This document shows positions 11,463 to 19,393 of a stretch of 53,222 bases of DNA, in pieces. Each line of letters begins with the position of its first letter. Position 1 is the stretch's first letter. The position numbers and the translations under genes are program-made. Where the stretch lies: contig JAAVYF010000018.1 of the NCBI GenBank assembly GCA_022790975.1, forward strand, positions 1 through 53,222. The letters run 5' to 3'. The notes beneath the pieces are model-generated. The model was not told the origin of the DNA and did no database searches. It saw nothing but the letters and a program-made list of their open reading frames with translations. This DNA is from Clostridia bacterium (lineage in GTDB: Bacteria > Bacillota > Clostridia > TANB77 > CAG-508).

Positions 11463-11542
11463 GGATATTGGCAAAAAAATCGACAAATGTTGAATGAAAA
11501 GATATAATATAAAAATAATATTGTGATGTTTAATTAGATAAA

Positions 11543-11588
11543 AACGGGAGTTAAATAAAGTAAAACTATTTACTTATTTAACTCTCAT
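11543..11588. terminator. Terminator hairpin after the XRE-like gene
   Basis: Long AT-rich inverted repeat, GAGTTAAATAA...GTAAA paired with TTTAC...TTATTTAACTC, directly downstream of the minus-strand regulator gene. Confidence 0.6.
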
Positions 11589-11614
11589 TTTAAATTTGAT
11601 TATTTAATAAAAAA

Positions 11615-11852
11615 TTACATATGTAAAGTTTTAGATTTTTCTTCTGTTTTATCTTCAACTTTTACAAATAAATCATTAGGTTCACATTCTAAAAGTTCAC
11701 AAAGTTTCTCAATAATTTCATATCTAATAGATTGAGTTCTATTTTTGATAAGATTATCATAATTGGTGTATGTCATTTCTAATTGATTCCATAACCAATA
11801 TTTAGTTTTTCCGTTTTTTCTTTAAAATTTCAATTACATTTAATTGTATCAT
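11615..11852 (-). CDS. Small XRE/Cro-like regulator, one CGG +1 frameshift
   Basis: No ordinary ORF covers this gene. From ATG 11852 (SD AAAGGAG) frame 0 reads MIQLNVIEILKKK, meets CGG and stops three codons later. Skipping the C gives GKTKYWLWNQLEMTYTNY..., ending at TAA 11615, 78 aa in all. The result looks like a compact Cro/C1-type helix-turn-helix protein: helix, K-Y-W-L...MTYTNYDNL recognition region, then an IEKLCELLECEPNDLF segment typical of such small regulators. The acidic/Lys C-terminal tail is short. AT palindromes upstream (11897-12017) could be its operators. Identity rests on pattern resemblance and needs a profile search. Confidence 0.75.
11811..11813 (-). other. CGG +1 frameshift site (XRE-like gene)
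   Basis: In-frame CGG after codon 13 on the minus strand; the +1 reading gives EILKKK-GKTKYWLWNQ and opens the rest of the gene. Confidence 0.8.
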
Positions 11853-12259
11853 AAAAATCAAACTCCTTTATTATATTCTACAATTGTATTATAATAAATA
11901 TATATTTGCAAAATAAGTCACTTAATAAATATATATCGCATAGAAAAGAGCCTTTATAATAATCTTTAGAAAATTAAATATTAAATTTAATTGTATAGAT
12001 AAATATATATTTGTAAAAATAATAAAGTAAACTTTTTGTAGTCATTTTTGAAAATTCAAAAATTTTGAGTATTGTTTCTCAAAATTGAATAATAATGAAA
12101 GAAAGTTAGTTGAACTTTTTGTAATTAGACAGCGGAAAGATTTTACCACATTCTAAACTGTTCCTAAAAGTTCAAAAGTTCGTAAATTTTTTCTAAAATT
12201 CCCTTGAATAAAAAAAGATATAAGTATATAATATAAAAAGCTTATAATAGGAGAAGAAA
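11853..12259. promoter_or_regulatory. Intergenic control region with repeated AT palindromes
   Basis: No further gene seen. Three near-copies of AAATATATATTTG lie near 11896-11910, 11924-11940 and 12000-12017, each built on the palindrome AAATATATATTT or a variant. A TACAATTGTA palindrome (11879-11888) lies just upstream of the regulator start. A hairpin occupies 12054-12090 (ATTCAA..TTTTGAG / CTCAAAATTGAAT). Operator function for the adjacent XRE-like protein is inferred. Confidence 0.45.
12204..12232 (+). promoter_or_regulatory. Promoter of the sensor-kinase operon
   Basis: TTGAAT (12204-12209), 17-bp spacer, TATAAT (12227-12232), 28 bp before the kinase start. Confidence 0.7.
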
Positions 12260-13740
12260 ATGTTAAAGAGCATACAATTTAAAATTGCTATGATTTTTGC
12301 GATTCTTGGGATTATAGTAATTTCAACTTTAGGATTATTTTGTTTATATAAAATAGAAATGACAGAAGTTTTAATGGAAAGTTCAAGTTCAGATATTTCT
12401 ATTGTAGATGAACATATAAATCAAGTTGAAATAGCTATATATGCTTCACTTGGAATATTTACATTAGCTACTATACTTGGCAGTTTTTTTGTCGCTAAAG
12501 TAGTTTTAGCTCCAATTTCTAAATTAGTAAAAAGTGCAGAAATGGTTTCACATACAAAAAAATATTTAGGAGATGGAAAAAGTAAAACTGAATTTGACGA
12601 TTTAGCTGATGCTTTTGGAGTTATGAATAATGAACTTACAGAAAATCTTAATGAAGTTACAAGACAGAAAAAGCAAATTGAAACCATTCTTTTGCATATG
12701 ACAGACGGAATCGTAGCATTTAATATAGATGGAAAAATAATTCATATAAATCATGCAGCAAAAGTTTTTTTAAATATTGATGAAAATAATTCTTTTGAAG
12801 AAGTTTTTAATAAATATGATGTAGATATCAATATGGAAAAAATTATTTATCTTGAAAATTGGACATCTTCTGAAAGAAAAATTACAATTCAAGATAGAGC
12901 AATAAATTTATTTTTTGCTCCATTTAAAAATGAAAATGATAGACCAGCAGGAGTAATTGTTGTTGTACAAGATATCACAGAACATGTTAAACTAGATAGT
13001 ATGAGGAAAGAATTTGTGGCTGATGTATCGCACGAATTAAAAACTCCAATTACTTCTATTATGGGATATTCAGATACATTACTTCAAAGTAATGTTCCAG
13101 AAGAAATGCAAAAAGAGTTTTTAAGTAGGATTTCAGCTGAAGCAAATAGAATGGCAGAACTTGTAAATGATTTATTAACATTATCTAGATATGATAATGT
13201 TAAAACAGGAACAACAAAAACAGAATTTGATTTAGGTGAACTTACAAAAAATACTTTTGATAGATTAAAACTTGAAATGGACAAAAAAAATCAAGATGCT
13301 GAATGCCTTATTACTGCTGATGTTCCTACCGTATATGCTGATAAAAACGGTATAGAAAGAGTAATTTTAAACATAATATCAAATGCAACAAAATATACAG
13401 AAGAACGGTGGAACTATAAAGGTATATGTTGGGTTTGTTTATAATGATGCATATATAAAAGTAATAGATACAGGAATTGGTATTCCAAAAGAAGATATTG
13501 AAAGAGTATTTGAAAGATTTTATAGAGTGGATAAATCAAGAACTAGAGAAATGGGTGGAACAGGACTTCGGACTTTCGATTGCTAAAGAAATATTAGGGC
13601 AAAATGGAGGAAAAATAGACATAAAAAGTGAATTAGGCAAAGGTACAGAAGTAGTAATTAGAATACCAACTAAAAAAGCTTTAGAAAAAAGTTTAAAAAA
13701 TACAACAGAAAAAACTAAAAGAGAGGATGAAGAAATATGA
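12260..13740 (+). CDS. Sensor histidine kinase (WalK/PhoR/ResE type), two CGG frameshifts
   Basis: Membrane sensor kinase of 492 aa once two +1 steps are applied. Order: TM1 (~8-30), short extracellular loop, TM2 (~57-78), HAMP, PAS domain (~138-245), HisKA with phospho-acceptor H258 in SHELKTP, and HATPase with N box [10 protein letters not shown]1 [10 protein letters not shown] and G2 GTGLGLSIAKE. CGG at 13406 interrupts just after the N box and CGG at 13569 falls inside the G2 box; skipping each C restores textbook motifs with no residue missing. Unshifted, the kinase would lack its ATP lid and be dead. SD AGGAG precedes ATG 12260. The stop overlaps the next gene by ATGA. The response regulator at 8669-9418 is its likely partner. 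Confidence 0.9.
13406..13408 (+). other. CGG +1 frameshift site 1 (sensor kinase)
   Basis: In-frame CGG; skipping C gives [15 protein letters not shown], the normal strand after the N box. Confidence 0.9.
13569..13571 (+). other. CGG +1 frameshift site 2 (sensor kinase)
   Basis: In-frame CGG inside the G2 box; skipping C restores [13 protein letters not shown], where the glycine decoded after the C is invariant in the family. Confidence 0.93.
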
Positions 13741-14864
13741 AAAAGACAGGAAAAATATTAAGTTCATTGATTGCATTAACATTAGTATTTAATAATACAG
13801 TATATGCAACAAATGAAGTTGCTTCTAAAAGTGAAGGAATCCAGTCAAAATATATTTTTATGGGAGTTGCTTTATTAGTAATAGTATTGTTATTATTTTT
13901 AGGATATAGAATGGATACAAAAGAAAATGATGTAAGCACTTCAAGAGTTCCAAAAAAATCAAAGAAAAAAGAACCTAAAAAGAAAGTTAGAGAAGAAGTT
14001 GTTTATAATGATGATGTTAATGTTACTTATGAAAGTGACAATGTATCTGCAAATGATTTAAATGAAGATGTTGAATATATGGAAGATGACGACAGATTAT
14101 TTACATCAGATGGTAGTTTTGATTCAGATGTAAATAATAATCCATATGATTTTTCATTAAATAATTATGAAGAAGATGAGAATGAAGCTACAGGAGAAGT
14201 ATTTGATACTAGTATAATTGATGAAATAGATAATGAAGATAATATTTCAACAGATTCAAACATAAATTCATTAAATATGGATTCAGTAAATCCAAATTTA
14301 AATGGTATAAATCTAATGGATACAAATATGAATAGCATAAATTCAATGGATACTAATATTGATAGTTTAAATCCAATAGATACAAATTTAAATAATGTCA
14401 ATTCTATAAATTCGGATTTTATAGATGAAAATAATTCTAAATCATTTGATGAAACTATGATATTTAATACTGAGAATAATAATTTTTCAATTAATAAATT
14501 AGAAAAAGAAATAGATGATTTAGATAATTTAGATTCAGATATAAAAGAAACTAATATAAATGAAGAAACAGATTCTTTTATAGAAGAATTAAAAAAATTT
14601 AAAGAACCAGAAAGTACTTTTGAAGGTTTTTCTGTTGCGACAAATGAAAATGGAGAAGGAAATTCAAAAACAAAATATACTAAAAAAGAAGATTTAGAAG
14701 AACAACCAATTATAGAAGAGATGCCAGAAGAACTTCCAGTAGATTATAATTTTCTATTTCAAATGGAAGAGAATTTAGAAAAAGAAAAAAAGGTTTCTAA
14801 AAAAAGTACAACAAAAAAATCAGCGACAACAAAAAAATCAACAACTAAAAAGAAAAAAGAATAG
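13737..14864 (+). CDS. Acidic repeat-containing membrane protein, unknown function
   Basis: 375 aa. The N-terminus has a signal-like hydrophobic segment (~8-25) and a second strong membrane segment (~40-61, IFMGVALLVIVLLLFLG), followed by a Lys-rich stop-transfer stretch. The rest is long, acidic and low in complexity, with 10-residue units (MDTNMNSINS, MDTNIDSLNP, IDTNLNNVNS) around residues 180-220 and a Lys/Ser/Thr tail. The tail is probably cytoplasmic. No family recognised. Its start overlaps the kinase stop (ATGA), so translation is coupled, and lepB follows 18 bp later. Confidence 0.8.
   Translation: MKKTGKILSSLIALTLVFNNTVYATNEVASKSEGIQSKYIFMGVALLVIVLLLFLGYRMDTKENDVSTSRVPKKSKKKEPKKKVREEVVYNDDVNVTYESDNVSANDLNEDVEYMEDDDRLFTSDGSFDSDVNNNPYDFSLNNYEEDENEATGEVFDTSIIDEIDNEDNISTDSNINSLNMDSVNPNLNGINLMDTNMNSINSMDTNIDSLNPIDTNLNNVNSINSDFIDENNSKSFDETMIFNTENNNFSINKLEKEIDDLDNLDSDIKETNINEETDSFIEELKKFKEPESTFEGFSVATNENGEGNSKTKYTKKEDLEEQPIIEEMPEELPVDYNFLFQMEENLEKEKKVSKKSTTKKSATTKKSTTKKKKE
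14265..14412 (+). repeat. 30-bp in-frame tandem repeats
   Basis: Degenerate units encoding 10-residue D-T-N-x-x-S-(I/L/V)-N blocks within the acidic membrane protein. Confidence 0.6.
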
Positions 14865-14891
14865 TTTTATTTAGAAAGAAGGATGTATACT

Positions 14892-15575
14892 TTGGACGAA
14901 GAACAAAAAAGTGAAGAGATAAATACTCCAAACAAAAAAGGTCATATGAGTGAAAAAACTAGAAATATAGTGGAGTGGGTTATTTGTATAGTAATAGCAA
15001 TAGTTTTAACATTATTATTTAGATATTTTATAGCCACTCCAACAGTTGTAAAACAAGTTTCTATGTATCCAACACTTGTACAAGATCAAAGACTTATTGT
15101 TAAGAGAACTTTTAGAATAACTGGAAATATGCCTAAAAGAGGTGATATTATTACTTTTGAAGCACCTACACATACATATTCATCAGGAACAGCAGATCAA
15201 TCTAATCCAGTTGCAATATATATGGAAGATGATAGAAATTTAATAGAGAATTTTGTATATAATGTGTTAGAAATTACTAAAAAAAGTTATATAAAAAGAG
15301 TAATTGGTTTACCTGGAGAGCATATTGAAATAAAAGATGGAAATGTTTATATAAATGGAAAACTTCAAGAAGAAGAGTATTTATCAGATGATATAATTAC
15401 TGAATCTGAAATTTTTACAGATTTTATTGTTCCAGATGATTATTTATTCTGTATGGGAGATAACAGAGGGAAAAGTACTGATTGTAGAAGTTTTGGATGT
15501 ATTCCTTATGATAAAATTGAAGGAATAGTGGTTTGTAGATTTTGGCCATTAAATAAAATTGGAACTGTAAAATAA
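14892..15575 (+). CDS. lepB: Signal peptidase I
   Basis: Type I signal peptidase; removes signal peptides from exported proteins on the outer face of the membrane. N-terminal cytoplasmic tail, one membrane segment (~33-52), catalytic Ser57 in QVSMYPTL, catalytic Lys135 in IKRVIGLPGE, and the conserved GDNRGKSTDCRSFG box near the C-terminus. An ATG at 14883 touches the SD; TTG 14892 lies about 8 nt after AGAAGGA and is the better start (227 aa). It follows the acidic membrane gene by a few bases and precedes holB. Confidence 0.93.
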   Translation: MDEEQKSEEINTPNKKGHMSEKTRNIVEWVICIVIAIVLTLLFRYFIATPTVVKQVSMYPTLVQDQRLIVKRTFRITGNMPKRGDIITFEAPTHTYSSGTADQSNPVAIYMEDDRNLIENFVYNVLEITKKSYIKRVIGLPGEHIEIKDGNVYINGKLQEEEYLSDDIITESEIFTDFIVPDDYLFCMGDNRGKSTDCRSFGCIPYDKIEGIVVCRFWPLNKIGTVK

Positions 15576-15602
15576 ATTTGTACTTATTAAGGGGAAAATA
15601 AA

Positions 15603-16511
15603 TTGAAATTTGATAATGTAATTGGAAACTCAGAAGTTAAAAATTACTTAAGAAAAAATATAGAAACAAGCAATATTTTGCATAGTTACTTATTTATTGG
15701 TACAGAAGGAATTGGAAAATTTTTAATTGCTAAGGAATTTTCTAAATATATACTGTGTTTAGAAAATTCAAAAGAAAATTGTAAATGTAAATCTTGCTTA
15801 TGCTATGATGGAAATAATCATCCCGATTTTAAAATTATAAATGAAACTGGCGAAACTATTAAAATTGAACAGATAAGAGAACTTGTTGAAAAGGTAATAG
15901 AAAAGCCAATTGTTTCAAATAAAAAAGTGTATATTATAAATGATTGCGATAAAATGACAAAAGAAGCACAAAATTGTTTACTAAAGACATTAGAAGAACC
16001 ACCAGAATTTGTTACTATGATTTTAATAACTTCTAATGAAAATATGATTCTAAATACTATAAAATCAAGATGTATGAAAGTAAAATTCAAGAATATCGAA
16101 AATAAAATTTTGTATGATTATGCAATAAATGAAATAGGATATGAAGATATTTCTGAAAATTTATTAAAAACATTTGGTGGAAGTATTAGAAAAGCTATAA
16201 ATCTTAAGGAAAACAAGGAAAAGTATAAAGATATAGATACACTAATGAATAAAATGAAAACGGATGACATTATTTCTATTTTTTTAACTTCTAAATTTAT
16301 GTATGATAAAGAAAAAATATTTGAAATATTGGACTATTTAACAGTGTGTTTATATTCAAAAGCAAAAGAAGATAAAAGATATTTGAACTGTTTAAAATAT
16401 GTTAGTGAAAGCACTTTAAGATTAAAATCAAATGGAAATTTTGATATGAATGTTGATTCATTATTGTTTAATATTTGGGAGGAGCTAAATGAAAAAGGTA
16501 ACAGGAGTTAG
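15603..16511 (+). CDS. holB: DNA polymerase III delta prime subunit
   Basis: Clamp-loader subunit of the DnaX/HolB AAA+ family. 302 aa from a TTG start with SD AAGGGGA. Visible: P-loop-like GTEGIGK (~34-40), a Cys cluster with CKCKSC (zinc-binding module, ~51-67), the family signature LLKTLEEPP and sensor-1-like region ITSNENMIL. The end overlaps ricT by 23 bp. The holB-ricT order is the conserved Firmicutes arrangement. Confidence 0.9.
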   Translation: MKFDNVIGNSEVKNYLRKNIETSNILHSYLFIGTEGIGKFLIAKEFSKYILCLENSKENCKCKSCLCYDGNNHPDFKIINETGETIKIEQIRELVEKVIEKPIVSNKKVYIINDCDKMTKEAQNCLLKTLEEPPEFVTMILITSNENMILNTIKSRCMKVKFKNIENKILYDYAINEIGYEDISENLLKTFGGSIRKAINLKENKEKYKDIDTLMNKMKTDDIISIFLTSKFMYDKEKIFEILDYLTVCLYSKAKEDKRYLNCLKYVSESTLRLKSNGNFDMNVDSLLFNIWEELNEKGNRS

Positions 16512-17415
16512 ATTTAAAAAATCTGGTAAAATATATTTTTTTGACCATTGTGAATTAGATTTACAAAAAGGAATGAATGTTATTGTAGATACTGCTATGG
16601 GAGAGGAATATGGAGAAGTTGCTATAGTAGATAAAGAAGTTAAAGAAGAAGAAATAACAGAACCCTTGAAAAAAGTTGTTAGAATTGTAACAGATAAAGA
16701 TAAAAAAATGTATGATGAAAATAAAGCTAAGGAACCAGAAGCTAAAAAAATATTTGAGGAAAAAGTAAAAAAACATGATTTGAAAATGAAGCTTGTGGGA
16801 GTAGAATATAAATTTGATGGAAGTAAAGTTATTTTTTATTTTACTGCTGATGGAAGAATTGACTTTAGAGAATTAGTAAAAGATTTAGCTTCTGTGTTTA
16901 GAACAAGAATAGAACTTCGTCAAATTGGCGTTAGAGATGAAGTAAGACGTATAGGAGGATGCGGAGTTTGTGGTAGGTCTTTGTGTTGTACTACTTTTTT
17001 AGGAAATTTTGAAACTGTTTCCATAAAAATGGCAAAAGAGCAAAATATCTCACTTAATCCATCTAAAATTTCAGGAAATTGTGGAAGACTTATGTGTTGT
17101 TTGAAATATGAAGAATGTGTTTATACTGAAAAATTAAAAAGACTTCCAAGAGTTGGAGCTATTGTAAAAACAGAAGATGGAACAGGAGAAGTTGTTTCTG
17201 TTGAAACATTAAAAGAACGAATTAGAGTAAAATTTAAAGATGGTGAAGACGTATTTTTTAAAAAGTATGAAGCAAAAGATGTTATTGTTATTAAAGATGT
17301 ACAAGTTGATGACTCTATTAGAGTAGAAGATGTTGATAGTGAATCTGATTTAAAAGAATTACAAGAACTTGAAAAATTAGAAAAAAGAGAAGCAAAAAAT
17401 GAAGATGATATATAA
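16489..17415 (+). CDS. ricT: RicT/YaaT, PSP1-domain regulator of RNA processing
   Basis: PSP1 family protein; in Bacillus, RicT works with RicA and RicF as an Fe-S-containing complex that stimulates RNase Y-dependent mRNA maturation (family knowledge). 308 aa with the PSP1 hallmark cysteines in GGCGVCGRSLCC (~160) and SGNCGRLMCCLKYE (~200), and a C-terminal domain rich in charged residues. The start lies inside the end of holB, so translation is coupled; SD GGAGG in TTGGGAGGAGC. Confidence 0.92.
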   Translation: MKKVTGVRFKKSGKIYFFDHCELDLQKGMNVIVDTAMGEEYGEVAIVDKEVKEEEITEPLKKVVRIVTDKDKKMYDENKAKEPEAKKIFEEKVKKHDLKMKLVGVEYKFDGSKVIFYFTADGRIDFRELVKDLASVFRTRIELRQIGVRDEVRRIGGCGVCGRSLCCTTFLGNFETVSIKMAKEQNISLNPSKISGNCGRLMCCLKYEECVYTEKLKRLPRVGAIVKTEDGTGEVVSVETLKERIRVKFKDGEDVFFKKYEAKDVIVIKDVQVDDSIRVEDVDSESDLKELQELEKLEKREAKNEDDI

Positions 17416-17586
17416 ATAATTATAATATAATTTAAAAATTTATAATTAAATAAATTATATTATGAAAAGTAAAAATAATTTTGATTTTATAATTGAATTG
17501 AATATATTGCGAAAAATAAAAATAATTTAAAACTTTATAACTGAATAGAACTATTATTATATAAAATAAAAAGAATGGAGTTAAAA

Positions 17587-18111
17587 ATGAAAGAATTAAA
17601 AGATTATATAAGAACTATTCCTAATTTTCCTAAAGAAGGAATTATGTTTAGAGATGTAACAACAGTTTTTCAAGATGCTGAAGGATTACAATTAGCTATA
17701 AATAGTATACAAGAAAGCTTAAGTAATTTAGATTTTGATGTAATAGTAGCTCCTGAATCAAGAGGTTTTTTATTTGGAATTCCAATTGCTTATAATATGA
17801 AAAAATCTTTTGTACCAGTTAGAAAAAAAGGAAAATTACCATATGAAACTATTGAAGAATCATATGATTTAGAATATGGTACAGAAACTTTAGAAATCCA
17901 TAAAGATTCTATTTCAAAAGGAACAAAAGTTGTAATAATTGATGATTTAATTGCTACAGGAGGAACAATAGAAGCAATTATAAAACTAGTAGAAAGATTA
18001 GGTGGAGAAGTTATAAAAATAAGTTGCTTAATAGAATTGCCAACATTAAAAGGAAGAGAAAAAATAAAAGATTATGAAATAAGTTCATCAGTAATTTTTG
18101 ATGGAGAATAA
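17587..18111 (+). CDS. apt: Adenine phosphoribosyltransferase
   Basis: Purine salvage: adenine + PRPP to AMP. 174 aa. The N-terminus MKELKDYIRTIPNFPKEG matches the family; PESRGFLFG and the PRPP-binding VVIIDDLIATGGT are visible. An upstream in-frame ATG (17575) exists, but its GGAG serves as SD for ATG 17587, which also gives the standard N-terminus. A 165-bp AT-rich gap precedes it. Confidence 0.95.
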   Translation: MKELKDYIRTIPNFPKEGIMFRDVTTVFQDAEGLQLAINSIQESLSNLDFDVIVAPESRGFLFGIPIAYNMKKSFVPVRKKGKLPYETIEESYDLEYGTETLEIHKDSISKGTKVVIIDDLIATGGTIEAIIKLVERLGGEVIKISCLIELPTLKGREKIKDYEISSSVIFDGE

Positions 18112-18160
18112 AAGTATTTATTAATTTAAATGTAAAATAGAGAGAGTGAGAAAATAATAT

Positions 18161-18859
18161 ATGAGTATTGGAATAATTGCAGCAGAAGACGAAGAAATGT
18201 TAGCTATAAAATGTAAAATGAATAATATAGAAGAAAGAAAGATTTATAATTTAAATTTTATAAAAGGTAAAATTTTTTCTAAAGAATGTATATTAGTTAG
18301 ATGTGGTGTTGGAAAAGTAAATGCTGCAAGAACAACTCAAATATTAATTGATAATCATGATATAGAATGCATTATAAATGTTGGCTCTGCAGGAGGAATA
18401 AATCCAGAATTAAATATTGAAGATATAGTAATAGCCAAAGATTTAGTTCAATATGATTTTGATATTACTGAAGTTGGAGATTATGAAAAAGGTGAAATTT
18501 GCGAAATAGGTAAATATATAAAATCAGATATTAAATTAATCAATATTTGTAATAAAGTGATAGAAGAATTAAAAAATAATGATTTTAATATAAAAGTAGG
18601 AACAATAGCTTCTGCTGATAGATTTTGTGCTAATCCAAAAAATGCTTTTAAAATAAGAGAAGAATTTAATGCAGAATGTGTAGAAATGGAAGGAGCCGCT
18701 GTAGCTCAAGTCTGTTTGTTAGATAATATTCCATTTTTAGTTATTAGAGGAATTTCTGATGTACCTAATGGAAATAATAAAATTGATTTTCATTCATATC
18801 TAAAAATTGCTTCAAAAAGAGCTGCTAAAATATTAGAAAAATTAGTTCAAAAACTTTAA
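18161..18859 (+). CDS. mtnN: 5'-methylthioadenosine/S-adenosylhomocysteine nucleosidase
   Basis: Hydrolyses MTA and SAH to adenine plus the thio-ribose, recycling SAM by-products; the adenine released is the substrate of the adjacent apt. 232 aa. Family landmarks: IGIIAAEDEEM at the N-terminus (Glu11/12 region), VGSAGGI, the base/ribose site VEMEGAAVAQ, and RGISDVP where the usual motif is xISDxA. SD GAGAGAG-like before ATG. A strong palindromic terminator follows. Confidence 0.9.
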   Translation: MSIGIIAAEDEEMLAIKCKMNNIEERKIYNLNFIKGKIFSKECILVRCGVGKVNAARTTQILIDNHDIECIINVGSAGGINPELNIEDIVIAKDLVQYDFDITEVGDYEKGEICEIGKYIKSDIKLINICNKVIEELKNNDFNIKVGTIASADRFCANPKNAFKIREEFNAECVEMEGAAVAQVCLLDNIPFLVIRGISDVPNGNNKIDFHSYLKIASKRAAKILEKLVQKL

Positions 18860-18888
18860 ATAAATATTTTATAATATTTATAATTCTT

Positions 18889-18922
18889 AATATTTGCTAA
18901 TTTATATAAATTAGCAAATATT
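18889..18922 (+). terminator. Palindromic terminator after mtnN
   Basis: 34-nt perfect palindrome (AATATTTGCTAATTTA and its complement) directly downstream of mtnN. Confidence 0.7.
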
Positions 18923-18929
18923 AAAAATT

Positions 18930-19010
18930 ATAAAACTTGAAAACTAAAATACAAAATCTAAATACAAAAATGCTAAATACTAAAATACTAGAACACTAAA
19001 ATACTAAATA
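18930..19010. repeat. CTAAATACTAAAATA-type simple repeats
   Basis: Short degenerate units of ACTAAAATAC/CTAAATAC in tandem between mtnN and the ferredoxin promoter. No function seen. Confidence 0.6.
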
Positions 19011-19015
19011 ATATC

Positions 19016-19044
19016 TTGACTTTTTTTATTAAAAATAATATAAT
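19016..19044 (+). promoter_or_regulatory. Ferredoxin promoter
   Basis: TTGACT (19016-19021), 17-bp spacer, TATAAT (19039-19044), 36 bp before the ATG. Confidence 0.8.
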
Positions 19045-19079
19045 CTTATACATAAATAATATTGAGAGGAGTGAATAAA

Positions 19080-19250
19080 ATGTATAAAATAAATCCAGAA
19101 AAATGTATTAGTTGTGGCGCTTGCGCAGGAGCTTGTCCTATGAGTTGTATAGAGCAAGGTGAAAAGTGCTATGTAATAGATAAAGAACGTTGCATAGAGT
19201 GTGGAACTTGTGAAGGTGTATGTCCAGTAGGAGCTCCAACAGTAGAATAA
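19080..19250 (+). CDS. 2[4Fe-4S] ferredoxin, 56 aa
   Basis: Small clostridial-type ferredoxin, an electron carrier for anaerobic metabolism. Two CxxCxxCxxxC motifs: [12 protein letters not shown] and [12 protein letters not shown], each closing on CP as usual. ATG 19080 follows SD GAGAGGAG; an earlier in-frame TTG (19062) overlaps the SD and is not used. Own promoter and terminator. Confidence 0.96.
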   Translation: MYKINPEKCISCGACAGACPMSCIEQGEKCYVIDKERCIECGTCEGVCPVGAPTVE

Positions 19251-19268
19251 TTAAAAATAAATACTATA

Positions 19269-19297
19269 GGATGTATAGAAATATACATTCTTTTTTT
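19269..19297 (+). terminator. Terminator after ferredoxin
   Basis: GGATGTATA / TATACATTC stem followed by seven T. Confidence 0.8.
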
Positions 19298-19393
19298 AAA
19301 AATGGAAAATTACAAAAGCAGGGTAGGTGAGCTATCATAGGAAAAAACAAAAAGAAGAAAAAGCAAACAAAAGAAAAGATAAAAAAAGAAAGA

